From CAVXHQ01 sp963789535 (GTDB lineage Bacteria > Pseudomonadota > Alphaproteobacteria > Rhodobacterales > Rhodobacteraceae), in the NCBI GenBank assembly GCA_963789535.1, contig CAWBKU010000005.1:1798001-1862000 (forward strand): a stretch of 64,000 nucleotides of DNA. The letters are read 5' to 3'. The translations under genes and the position numbers were made by a program. The first letter of the stretch is position 1. Each line of letters starts with the position of its first letter. Positions 47,045-54,571 of this stretch are shown piece after piece. The notes under the pieces were generated by a model. The model worked only from the letters and a program-made list of their open reading frames with translations, did no database searches and was not told where the DNA came from.

Positions 47045-47793
47045 TGCGGCGGCGGCGTGTTTTCGATGCTGCGGACGAAACTGCTGGATAGGTTCACCTC
47101 TCATGTCAGGGCGATGCTGTAGCCCCGAGCCGTCATCACGATAGGGTTCCGTAGTGAAAGACTGCACCAAAGGTCGTATCGTTTGTCCGCACGAGAACGC
47201 GCCGCGTGATTTCACCGCGACGGTCATAACTCCTGACCGAAGGGCAGGCTGAGAACGGCGGTGCAAAAGTCTGCCACGGTAGCGGCGGGATGAGTTTGCT
47301 GCGGGCGGCGTGAAAGTTGTCCACCTTTACCCTTTCTGGCGACAGGGAGGGTGGGAGGATTTTCACCGTGGACTTGTATCGGAAGGTGCGACTGGCCTGT
47401 GCTGAGGGCATGAGCCAGCGCGAGGCAGCGCGTCATTTCAACATCTCGCGCGACAGCGTTGGCAAGATGATGGCGTTCTCGGTTCCGCCCGGCTATCGGC
47501 GGACGGCCCCGGTCAAGCGGCCAAAGCTGGATGCCTTCACCGGGATCATCGACGGCTGGCTGGAGGGAGATCGCGAGGTCCATCGCAAACAGCGACACAC
47601 GGCGCAGCGCGTATTCGAGCGGCTGCGCGACGAGCACGGGTTCACCGGCGGCTATACGATCGTGAAGGACTACATGCGGGAGCGCGAACGGCGCGGCCGT
47701 GAGATGTTCGTGCCCTTGGCGCATCCACCCGGACATGCCCAAGCCGACTTCGGCGAAGCGGTAGTCATCATAGGCGGCGTCGAGCAGAAGGCG

Positions 47794-47801
47794 CATTTCT
47801 T
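47794..47801. repeat. 8-bp target duplication, left copy (IS256 insertion)
   Basis: CATTTCTT directly before the left end of the IS256-family element. The same 8 bases follow the right end at 50595-50602. It marks the insertion point within istA. Confidence 0.85.
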
Positions 47802-48008
47802 GGTAGCGTCCGTCAAGCTGGTGTAAATTCCGGTATGGCCAATCGAAGGCATCGATCAGGCGGCCTGTGTTGATATGCTGAGAAGCGGGTCGATCTGTGC
47901 GGTGTCGATGAGGCCGAATGCCTCGACTTGCATGTAGCGATGCTGGCCCTGCCAGTCATCATTCTGCTCGAACAGGACAGCGCCGATCAGGCGGATAATG
48001 CTGTCCTT

Positions 48009-49421
48009 CTCTATCCCGGCCATCACGGTCAATCACTCATTTCAGCCTCCTTTGATCGCATTGCGGCACGTCGGATCCCCCCGGGGGCAGCCTTCTCTAC
48101 GAGCTCAGGACGATGTCCGGCTCAGGATGGGGTATGGGCAGGAGCCGAGAGTGCTTCCTTATTCGCGGCGTCTGGTCCCGCGCAGTGCATGCGGGGCGCC
48201 AAAGAAGTGGAACGCACTTGCCTCGACCCCGTCCCCGGACGGGACGTCGTGCCGACAGCGCCTCGATGTATCGATCAGGACGCAGTCGGTTTCGTTGGCG
48301 TAGCCGTCAGGCGGCGGCGCCGAAGTGGTATGTCTCGCCGCTGGTCCACATCCGGTGGAGAACGACCGCCAACTTGCGCGCCAACGCGACTTTCGCCTTT
48401 CCGAGCCCGCGGCGCCCGGCGAGGCGAACGGCCCAGGATTTTAGAGCGCACCATCCGCGACTGTGATGGATGAGGACATTCGCTGCCTGGTAAAGCGCAC
48501 ATCGCACCCCGGCGTCTCCGGCGCGACTGATGCCACCCGACCAGTCCATTTCGCCGGACTGCCATCGCCTTGGGGTAAGGCCGAAATGGGCTCCGACATT
48601 GCGCGATTTCGGGAACCGCGATGGGTCGTCGACGGCCGCAACGTAGGTCAATGCCACCAGCGGTCCGACGCCCGGCACCGTCATCAGGCGGCGGCAGGGC
48701 TCGCTGGTCTTCGCACGCATCGCGATCTGTCTGTCGAGCGCGGTAATCTCGCGTGCCAGATGCTCTACGATATCCACGAGGGGTTGCAGGATCGGTCGCA
48801 ACGCCGTGTCCTCGAGAGCGGTGTCGACGGCGATCCGGAACTCCGATCTGGCGAGCTTCGGTGGCCGCAGGCCCTCGGCCTGCAGGATCGACCAGATCCC
48901 GTTGCGGAGATCGAGCGACTGACGCCGAAGCTGCTCGCGGACCGTCAGAATGGCCCGGATCCGTTGCGCGCCAACCGATTTGACCCAGACGGCGCGGAAT
49001 TCATCGACCCGCATCAGATCAGCGATGCCGTGCGCGTCGTTCTTGTCGGTCTTGTTGCGAAAGCCAGTCCGCAATGCAGCCGCGGCGTGTGTCGCATCTA
49101 TGACCACGGCCGGCAGGTTCAGCTCGCGCAGTCCGCGTGCCAACCACGCCGATGTCGGGCCGGCCTCCAGACCGATCCGATCGATCTCGGCGGCATAGGG
49201 CGCGAGAACATCCGCTATGGATCCCGGCACGCTTTCGACCGAACTTTGCCGCACGACTGTTCCCGCGGCGTCCAGCACACATACCGCCGTGCGCGCTGAA
49301 GAAACATCCAAACCTGCATAGAGCATATCAATCTCCTCGATTCTGGCCCAATTGCCTCCGAGAAGCGTCATGCGTGGATCGCAACAGGTCCATACCGCAC
49401 GACGCCGGCCGGATATCCCAT
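48009..49421. mobile_element. IS110-family element inserted in the IS256 transposase
   Basis: The boundaries are placed where the IS256 coding sequence stops and resumes (about 10 bases uncertainty). The segment is about 1.4 kb and holds one transposase gene. No long terminal inverted repeats are visible, as expected for IS110. Confidence 0.75.
48307..49326 (-). CDS. IS110-family transposase
   Basis: 339 aa from the ATG at 49326, with GAGGAG upstream; the longer frame to 49371 lacks such a site. The N-terminal MLYAGLDVSSARTAVCVLD carries the DEDD-type catalytic aspartate, and GLEAGPTSAWLARGL and KTDKNDAHGIADLMR follow. The C-terminal transposase_20-type domain has LMTVPGVGPLVALTYVA and HFGLTPRRWQSGEMDWSGGISRAGDAGVRCALYQAA, with the serine active site expected near SGGISRAG. 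It is apparently intact. Confidence 0.9.
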   Translation of the reverse strand: MLYAGLDVSSARTAVCVLDAAGTVVRQSSVESVPGSIADVLAPYAAEIDRIGLEAGPTSAWLARGLRELNLPAVVIDATHAAAALRTGFRNKTDKNDAHGIADLMRVDEFRAVWVKSVGAQRIRAILTVREQLRRQSLDLRNGIWSILQAEGLRPPKLARSEFRIAVDTALEDTALRPILQPLVDIVEHLAREITALDRQIAMRAKTSEPCRRLMTVPGVGPLVALTYVAAVDDPSRFPKSRNVGAHFGLTPRRWQSGEMDWSGGISRAGDAGVRCALYQAANVLIHHSRGWCALKSWAVRLAGRRGLGKAKVALARKLAVVLHRMWTSGETYHFGAAA

Positions 49422-50434
49422 CTTGTTCAGGCGTTCCAACGGGTTGGTCGAATGCAGCTTGGTGCGGTGCTGCGCCGGGAAGGCCATGTAGGCCAGCACG
49501 TCTGGTTCGCTATCGTCCATCAGCGCCGAGAGTTTCGGCCAGCGGGGACGGAGCTGGTCGGCGACATGACGCCAGACATCCTGTGCGCCCTTCTGGTCGG
49601 GTTGGGTGAAGGCCTGGCGGATCGCAGCGGCGACGACGGTGTGCTGACCCTTCGGGCACATGGGCGAGCGCGTTGCGCATCCAGTGAACGCGGCACCGCT
49701 GCCAGGTCGCATCGAAGACCCGCGCGATCGCGGCCTTCAGCCCGGTATGGGCATCGGAGATGACAAGCTTGAGGCCATCCAGCCCACGGCCCTTGAGGCT
49801 GCGCAGGAACCCGGTCCAGAACGTCTCCGCCTCCGAGGGGCCGACTGTCATGCCAATGATCTCACGGCGGCCGTCGGTGTTGACCGCAACGGCGATTATG
49901 GCCGCGACAGAGACGATGCGCCCGCCCTCGCGCACCTTCAGATAGGTCGCGTCCAGCCACATATAGGGCCAGTCGCCGGTCAATGGCCGGTTCAGGAACT
50001 CGCCCACGCGTTCGTCGATATCCTTGCACAGCTTCGACACCGTGCTCTTCGAGATGCCCGACAGCCCCATGGCCTGCACCAAGTCGTCGACCTTGCGCGT
50101 CGAAACGCCGCCGATCCACGCTTCCTGGATCACAGAGACCAGCGCTTTCTCCGAGGTTCTGCGCGGCTCCAGGAAACCGGGGAAATGCGAACCCTGTCGT
50201 AGCTTCGGCACCCGCAGGTTCAGGGCCCCGAGCCGGGTCTTCAGTTCGCGGTCGCGATAACCATTCCGGTAGGTCTGTCGCCCGTCGCCACGCTCATAGC
50301 GGCCAGCGCCGATCACGCCTTCGACGTCATGCTCCATCAGCGTCTGAAGCACCGCCTCGGTCACCGCGCGTAGAAAATCCCCCTCATCGTGCTTTTGCAG
50401 CAGCTCGATCAAGGTCATGTTGGTCTCGGTCATC

Positions 50435-50475
50435 CACTGCCCGGCAGGGCATTGCGAAGCAATGTCCCGAGAGGG
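50435..50475 (-). repeat. 41-bp hairpin unit, copy A (upstream of IS256 transposase start)
   Basis: Reading on the minus strand, a core CATTGCTTCGCAATG (6-bp stem, TTC loop) is flanked by G+C-rich arms ending in TGCCGGGCAGTG and then GATG, where ATG is the transposase start. It separates the GGAG before it from the start codon. Confidence 0.75.
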
Positions 50476-50594
50476 GGGTCTCCATCGGTCCGTGGTTGAA
50501 GTGTCCAAACTCCACCATAACCGACGTCCTCGATGGCCACCCCGGTTACACCGCCAGCGCGGCGCAAAAGTCCACCACGTTCGTGGACGCTACC

Positions 50595-50602
50595 CATTTC
50601 TT
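50595..50602. repeat. 8-bp target duplication, right copy (IS256 insertion)
   Basis: CATTTCTT directly after the right end of the IS256-family element; it matches the copy at 47794-47801. Confidence 0.85.
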
Positions 50603-50609
50603 CGTCATG

Positions 50610-50645
50610 GTCGCCATTGGAGCGCCATTGGTCCGAGCGACAATG
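50610..50645 (+). repeat. 36-bp palindromic insert in istA
   Basis: An inverted repeat (GTCGCCATTG at 50610-50619 with CAATGGCGAC at 50641-50650) lies where istA should continue directly from ATG to GCGACG. The insert is 36 bp, so it keeps the frame, and it is bounded by ATG on both sides. Confidence 0.45.
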
Positions 50646-50804
50646 GCGACGCCGCACAGCGATGCCTGTTACGTCCGGGTTTATCCGGCGGCGACAGCGG
50701 AAGCCTGGGTGGATGGCCACGTTCACGCCTTCGCGTTCTTCGGCAAGGTGCCCGCGTCGGTCCTATACGACAACGACCGCTGCCTGGTGGCGAAGATCCT
50801 GCCG

Positions 50805-50845
50805 CCCTCCCGGCAGATTGCTTCGCAATCGCCTGCCGGGCAATG
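50805..50845 (+). repeat. 41-bp hairpin unit, copy B (inside istA)
   Basis: Core GATTGCTTCGCAATC with arms CCCGGCA and TGCCGGG. It is inserted between CTGCCG and GATGG of istA, where related proteins read KILPDGTR; removal of exactly 41 bases restores ATCCTGCCGGATGGAACG and the frame. Confidence 0.85.
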
Positions 50846-51473
50846 GATGGAACGCGTCAGCGGGCGACGCTGTTCAGCGCGTTCCTGTCGCACTACCTGT
50901 TCCGCGACCGCTATGGCCGCCCCGGCAAGGGCAACGACAAGGGCAATGCGGAGGGATTGGTCGGCTATTCCCGCCGCAACTTCATGGTGCCGATCCCGCG
51001 GTTTGCGACCTGGGACGCGTTCAACGCCTACCTGGAGGATCAGTGCCACAGGCGCCAAGCGGATGTCCTGCGCGGCCAATCCGAGACGATCGGTCAACGG
51101 CTGGCGCGGGATATGACTGCGATGTCCGACTTTCCGGCGGCGCCGTTCGATGCCTGCGATCAGACTACGGGGCGGGTCAGCTCTCAGGCATTGATGCGCT
51201 GCAAGACCAACGATTACTCGGTCCCCGGTCGCTTATGGCCACCGCGATGTCTGGATCAGAGGATATGTCGGCGAGGTCGTGATCGGCTGCGGTGGCGAGA
51301 GTGAGCCACGAGGTCGCCACCGGTTCGAGACCCGTGGCAAACGCGCGCCATCCCCGCTGCTACGACCGCGAGGACATGGTCTTCGATCCGGTGCATTACC
51401 CCTACCTGCCGCGTGCGGATGTCGCGACCACGTCCGTGGCCAGCTACATGTCCCTGCTGTCGGGAGATGCAGC

Positions 51474-52238
51474 ATGACCGTGGCTCCGAAGATCCTGCTC
51501 GCGGATCATCTCAAGACGCTGAAGCTGCCCACGTTCCTGCGGGAATATGAAAAGCTCGCCCGCCAATGCGCCGCCGGGGGACTGGATCATGTCCAGTTCC
51601 TGGCGCGCCTGGTCGAGCTGGAATTGATCGATCGCGAGCGGCGGATGATCGAGCGTCGGATCAAGGCCGCGAAGTTCCCGGCCACCAAGAGCCTCGACAG
51701 CTTCGACTTCAAGGCGATCCCGAAGCTCAACAAGATGCAGGTGCTGGAACTGGCCCGCTGCGACTGGATCGAGAGGCGAGAGAACGTCATCGCCCTCGGC
51801 CCAAGCGGCACGGGCAAGACCCACGTCTCCTTGGGTCTCGGGCTGGCCGCATGCCAGAAGGGCATGGCGGTCTGCTTCACCACCGCCGCGACGCTGGTCA
51901 ACGAGATGATGGAGGCGCGCGATGAACGCCGGCTGCTGCGCCTGCAAAAGCAGCTGGCTGGCGTCAAGCTGCTCATCATCGACGAGTTGGGCTTCGTGCC
52001 GCTGTCCAAGACCGGCGCCGAACTCTTGTTCGAGCTGGTCTCGCAGCGCTACGAGCGCGGTTCCACGCTGATCACCAGCAATCTGCCATTCGACGAATGG
52101 ACCGAAACATTCGGCACCGAACGCCTGACTGGCGCTCTGCTCGATCGGCTGACCCACCACGTCAACATCCTCGAGATGAACGGCGACAGCTATCGGCTCG
52201 GCCAAAGCCGCGCCCGCAAAGCCGAAGCCGCCACCTGA
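51474..52238 (+). CDS. istB: IS21 helper ATPase IstB
   Basis: 254 aa from ATG 51474, overlapping the istA stop. Walker A GPSGTGKTH and Walker B LLIIDELGFVPLS are intact, as is the C-terminal DRLTHHVNILEMNGDSYRL block. IstB hydrolyses ATP and activates IstA, but IstA here is broken, so transposition of this copy should need help in trans. Confidence 0.92.
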   Translation: MTVAPKILLADHLKTLKLPTFLREYEKLARQCAAGGLDHVQFLARLVELELIDRERRMIERRIKAAKFPATKSLDSFDFKAIPKLNKMQVLELARCDWIERRENVIALGPSGTGKTHVSLGLGLAACQKGMAVCFTTAATLVNEMMEARDERRLLRLQKQLAGVKLLIIDELGFVPLSKTGAELLFELVSQRYERGSTLITSNLPFDEWTETFGTERLTGALLDRLTHHVNILEMNGDSYRLGQSRARKAEAAT

Positions 52239-52535
52239 TCACCCGTCGCAGAATTGGCCCTGCGGGCCAATGCGCCATGGCACGCGCCAGCTATCTGAGG
52301 AGCGCGCACGCCATGCCGCCTGGCACCCCGCCACTGGCCGGGTTTTGCGCCGCCACGTGGCCGGATTTGTCTCCGCCGTTGACAAATGCCGTGAAAATGC
52401 TCATCTCACACGCTACGGTCGTCTCTTTGATCGTGTCAGTGGAGTATTCCGCTCGCCGCTTGACCGGATCAGTAAGTCGAGCACTGACGTAGCTGTCTAC
52501 ATGGTGCTGGTTCAGTTGCTCCCAGCGTAGGTGCC

Positions 52536-52832
52536 CTAGTCGTGCTTTGATCGGGTTGAGGCTGGTTCTGATCGTCGCGACACTATGGGACGGCTTCGTT
52601 TTGTTCTTGTATTAAGATACTGCTCGATGATCCAGCCAACAGTCGGTTGCTTGGGAATGCGCGGCGCGCGGATGTCAGCTTCGATCCTGCGGAATTCTTC
52701 CGCCGCCTCCGCTTTATCGCGAGTGCCGGTTGTCCGGCGCTTCGCCGTTCCGTCCTCACCCCAACGGGCTTCATAGATGCCGTCTGACCGGCGGCAGAGG
52801 CGGAAATTCGATATCGCGGGATTCTGCATCAT
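52536..52832 (-). pseudogene. tyrosine integrase, N-terminal fragment
   Basis: From ATG 52832 the frame reads FRLCRRSDGIYEARWGEDGTAKRRTTGTRDKAEAAEEFRRIEADIRAPRIPKQPTVGWIIEQYL, the usual N-terminal arm of site-specific tyrosine recombinases (DNA-contact strand plus start of the core-binding domain), then ends without the catalytic domain. It starts about 125 bases from the 3' end of tRNA-Gly, the usual place for an integrase of a tRNA-targeting element. The IS21 element or a deletion removed the rest. Confidence 0.75.
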
Positions 52833-52955
52833 GCATCACTCCAAAACACGCGCCTCGTGCAAGTTGCACGAAAGGCGCTTTGCAAACAGTTGCCGAGGTC
52901 TTGTGGCTTCGACGGCTAAGTCTCTGTTTGTGTTGTGTTTCGGCTTCGTATGATC

Positions 52956-53030
52956 TGGAGCGGGCGATGAGATTCGAACTCACGACCCTAACCTTGGCAA
53001 GGTTATGCTCTACCCCTGAGCTACGCCCGC
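52956..53030 (-). tRNA. tRNA-Gly (anticodon GCC)
   Basis: On the minus strand a full cloverleaf reads GCGGGCG (acceptor), a D-arm with GTAGCTCAGGGGTAGAGC, the anticodon stem-loop CCTTGCCAAGG with GCC at 52998-52996, TTCGAATC in the T-arm and CGCCCGC plus T. CCA is encoded (52958-52956). Integrase remnants lie on its 3' side. Confidence 0.95.
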
Positions 53031-53204
53031 ACTCCGTTTCGTGTCGGTGATCTAGTCAGTCGCGGCAGGGGCCGCAAGGGGAAAATTGGCCGGGAATGTG
53101 GCGTTAACCCGGCGTTTACCGAGACTGAGTCAAGCTGCCGGGAAGAGGTGGTTCGGTTTGTCTGAACTGGTTCCGGGCGTTTTCTAGGTGGATTTCCGCC
53201 TCGG

Positions 53205-54076
53205 TTACGCCGCCGCCGCTTTGGACATCGGCTGGTTGAAGTAGGCCTGATCGGGCGTTTTGCCGTCAAGCGATGAATGAGGTCGGCGGCTGTTGTAGAA
53301 GCCGAGATAACGGCCGATCCCCGCTCGGGCTTGAGAGACGCTGGCGTAGGCCCGCAGGTAGACCTCCTCGTATTTGATGGTCCGCCAGAGCCGTTCGATG
53401 AAGACGTTGTCCCGCCAGGCGCCCTTGCCATCCATGCTGATCTTGATCTCGCGCGCGGCCAGCACCTTGATAAAGTCGGTCGAGGTGAACTGGCTGCCCT
53501 GATCCGTGTTGAAGATCTCGGGCGTGCCGTGCCGAGCCAGCGCCTCCTCCACAGCTTCTATGCAAAAATCGGCTTCCAGCGTGATCGACACCCGCCATGC
53601 CAGAACGCGCCGGGTGAACCAGTCCAGAACGGCGGCGAGATAGATGAACCCGCGCGCCATCCATTGCCCGGCAGGCGATTGCGCAGCAATCTGCCGAGAG
53701 GGGGAATGTAGGTGATGTCCATCGCCCAGACCTGGTTGGGCCGGGTGATGGGAAGCTTCCGGAGCAGATATGGGTAGATCTTGTGCCCCGGCGCCGGTTT
53801 CGATGTGTTCGGCTTTCGATACAGTGCCTCGATGCCCATGCGCTTCATCAGCGTGGCAACGTGCAGCCGCCCGACCTTGAACCCTTCCTGGACCAACAAG
53901 CCCTGTAACATCCGGCTGCCCGCGAAGGGAAATTCCATGTGCAGTTTGTCGATCCGGTGCATCAGCTTCAGATCGGCGTCCGACACCGGGCGCGGCTTGT
54001 AGTAGACGCTACCCCGGCTGATCCCCAGCACCTTGGCCTGACGACCGACACTGAGCTTCGCTGTGCGATCGATCAT
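53205..54076 (-). pseudogene. IS3-family transposase OrfB (DDE), interrupted by the 41-bp unit
   Basis: From ATG 54076 the protein reads DRTAKLSVGRQAKVLGISRGSVYYKP, then RPNQVWAMDITYIP, which should continue MARGFIYLAAVLDWFTRRVLAWR. Instead a 41-bp hairpin unit (53662-53702) shifts the frame. Downstream blocks FNTDQGSQFTSTDFI and LWRTIKYEEVYL hold the DDE residues. Without the unit the gene encodes 276 aa. Confidence 0.88.
53662..53702 (-). repeat. 41-bp hairpin unit, copy C (inside IS3 orfB)
   Basis: On the minus strand, core GATTGCTGCGCAATC with arms as in copy B. It lies between ATTCC and GATGGCG; removal restores ATTCCGATGGCG (IPMA). Each copy ends directly before GATG. Confidence 0.85.
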
Positions 54077-54384
54077 CTTTTTGCGCTCGGCAACAGCCCC
54101 GCCTTTCCGAGCGCGCCGGACAAAAAATCGTTCTCCAGCGTCAGCTCTCCGATCTTCGCATGCAGGGTCTTCACGTCGATCACGGGTTCCGGCTCGGCCT
54201 TCGGCCCAACACCGAACACTCCGGTCGCGCCCTCAAGAAGCTGATCACGCCACTGCTTGATCTGGTTGGGATGGAGGTCGAAATCCTGCGCCAGCTCGAT
54301 CAGCGTCTTCTCGCCCTTGATCGCGGCCACCGCCACTTTCGCCTTGAATGCCGGGCTGTGGTTCCGGCGTGGTCGTCTTGCCAT
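54073..54384 (-). CDS. IS3-family transposase OrfA
   Basis: 103 aa. Helix-turn-helix of the transposase_8 type: FKAKVAVAAIKGEKTLIELAQDFDLHPNQIKQWRDQLLEGA, then a leucine-zipper-like tail (KTLHAKIGELTLENDFLSGAL). It overlaps orfB by 4 bases, where programmed -1 frameshifting makes the fusion transposase in this family. Confidence 0.9.
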   Translation of the reverse strand: MARRPRRNHSPAFKAKVAVAAIKGEKTLIELAQDFDLHPNQIKQWRDQLLEGATGVFGVGPKAEPEPVIDVKTLHAKIGELTLENDFLSGALGKAGLLPSAKR

Positions 54385-54505
54385 GGTCTTCTCCTCGCTC
54401 GCAGCAACATGCTGCCGTTGCGCGGAAAATCCACCGATCCCGGCCGTTCAGATTGCCGGAACCACCTCTGGGCAACCTGAGGGTGATCTGCTAGGATCGA
54501 TACCG

Positions 54506-54557
54506 AAAAGTCTTTGTCGAAGACTTTTGCGGTCAGAATGTTCGGCTGAACATTCTG
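54506..54557 (-). terminator. pair of hairpins downstream of pyruvate carboxylase
   Basis: Two perfect stems lie 15 bp after the pyc stop on the minus strand: 10 bp (54534-54543 with 54548-54557) and 9 bp (54506-54514 with 54520-54528). The second ends in a short T run (CTTTTC) on the minus strand, so an intrinsic terminator is plausible. Confidence 0.6.
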
Positions 54558-54571
54558 CGGCCGCACCGGCA

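Larger units (their letters stand above)
47856..50433 (-). pseudogene. IS256-family transposase, interrupted by IS110 and frameshifted
   Basis: From ATG 50433 the protein reads [39 protein letters not shown] and [17 protein letters not shown]. Near 49654 one extra C shifts the frame ([23 protein letters not shown]). At about 49421 (NPLERLNK) coding stops at the IS110 element, and the C-terminal part (SIIRLIGAVLFEQNDDWQGQHRYMQVE) resumes at about 48008 and ends at 47856. The broken order shows insertion within the gene. Confidence 0.85.
47802..50594. mobile_element. IS256-family element, itself split by an IS110-family element
   Basis: Both ends, read inward, begin GGTAGCGTCC and differ further in. 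They are flanked by the 8-bp duplication CATTTCTT (47794-47801 and 50595-50602), the duplication size of IS256 elements. The transposase is on the minus strand. Confidence 0.85.
47368..51477 (+). pseudogene. istA: istA transposase of the IS21-type element, multiply broken
   Basis: GTG 47368 (GGGAGG upstream) starts DLYRKVRLACAEGMSQREAARHFNISRDSVGKMM. The frame is cut at 47801 by the IS256 element and resumes at 50595 (HFFVM), is then shifted by a 36-bp palindromic insert (in frame) and a 41-bp hairpin insert at 50805 (out of frame), gains an extra C in the run at 51223-51226, and loses part of its C-terminus (FDPVHY joins PYLPRADVATTSV). The final stop is just before istB. The protein cannot be made. 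Confidence 0.85.
47250..52384. mobile_element. IS21-family element, interrupted by IS256- and IS110-family elements
   Basis: The left end at 47250 begins TGAGAACGGCGG, and the right end, read inward from 52384 on the minus strand, begins TGTCAACGGCGG; both then continue with related A-rich and GGCGG stretches, as in IS21-type ends. It encodes istA (broken) and istB (intact). No target duplication is obvious next to the ends. Confidence 0.7.
53144..54469. mobile_element. IS3-family element (two-frame type)
   Basis: Inward-reading ends share AGAGGTGGTTC and then a TCTGAAC block (left 53144 onward, right from 54469 on the minus strand). It carries orfA (54073-54384) and orfB (53205-54076), overlapping as usual for IS3 frameshifted transposases. 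OrfB is broken by a 41-bp hairpin unit. Confidence 0.8.

Noticed and set aside
51319..51337. A GGTTCGAGACC stretch like a tRNA T-arm inside istA.
   Set aside because: No acceptor, D-arm or anticodon stem can be formed around it.
53031..53143. Search for further tRNA or rRNA genes beside tRNA-Gly.
   Set aside because: No second cloverleaf or rRNA-like sequence is visible here or elsewhere in the window.
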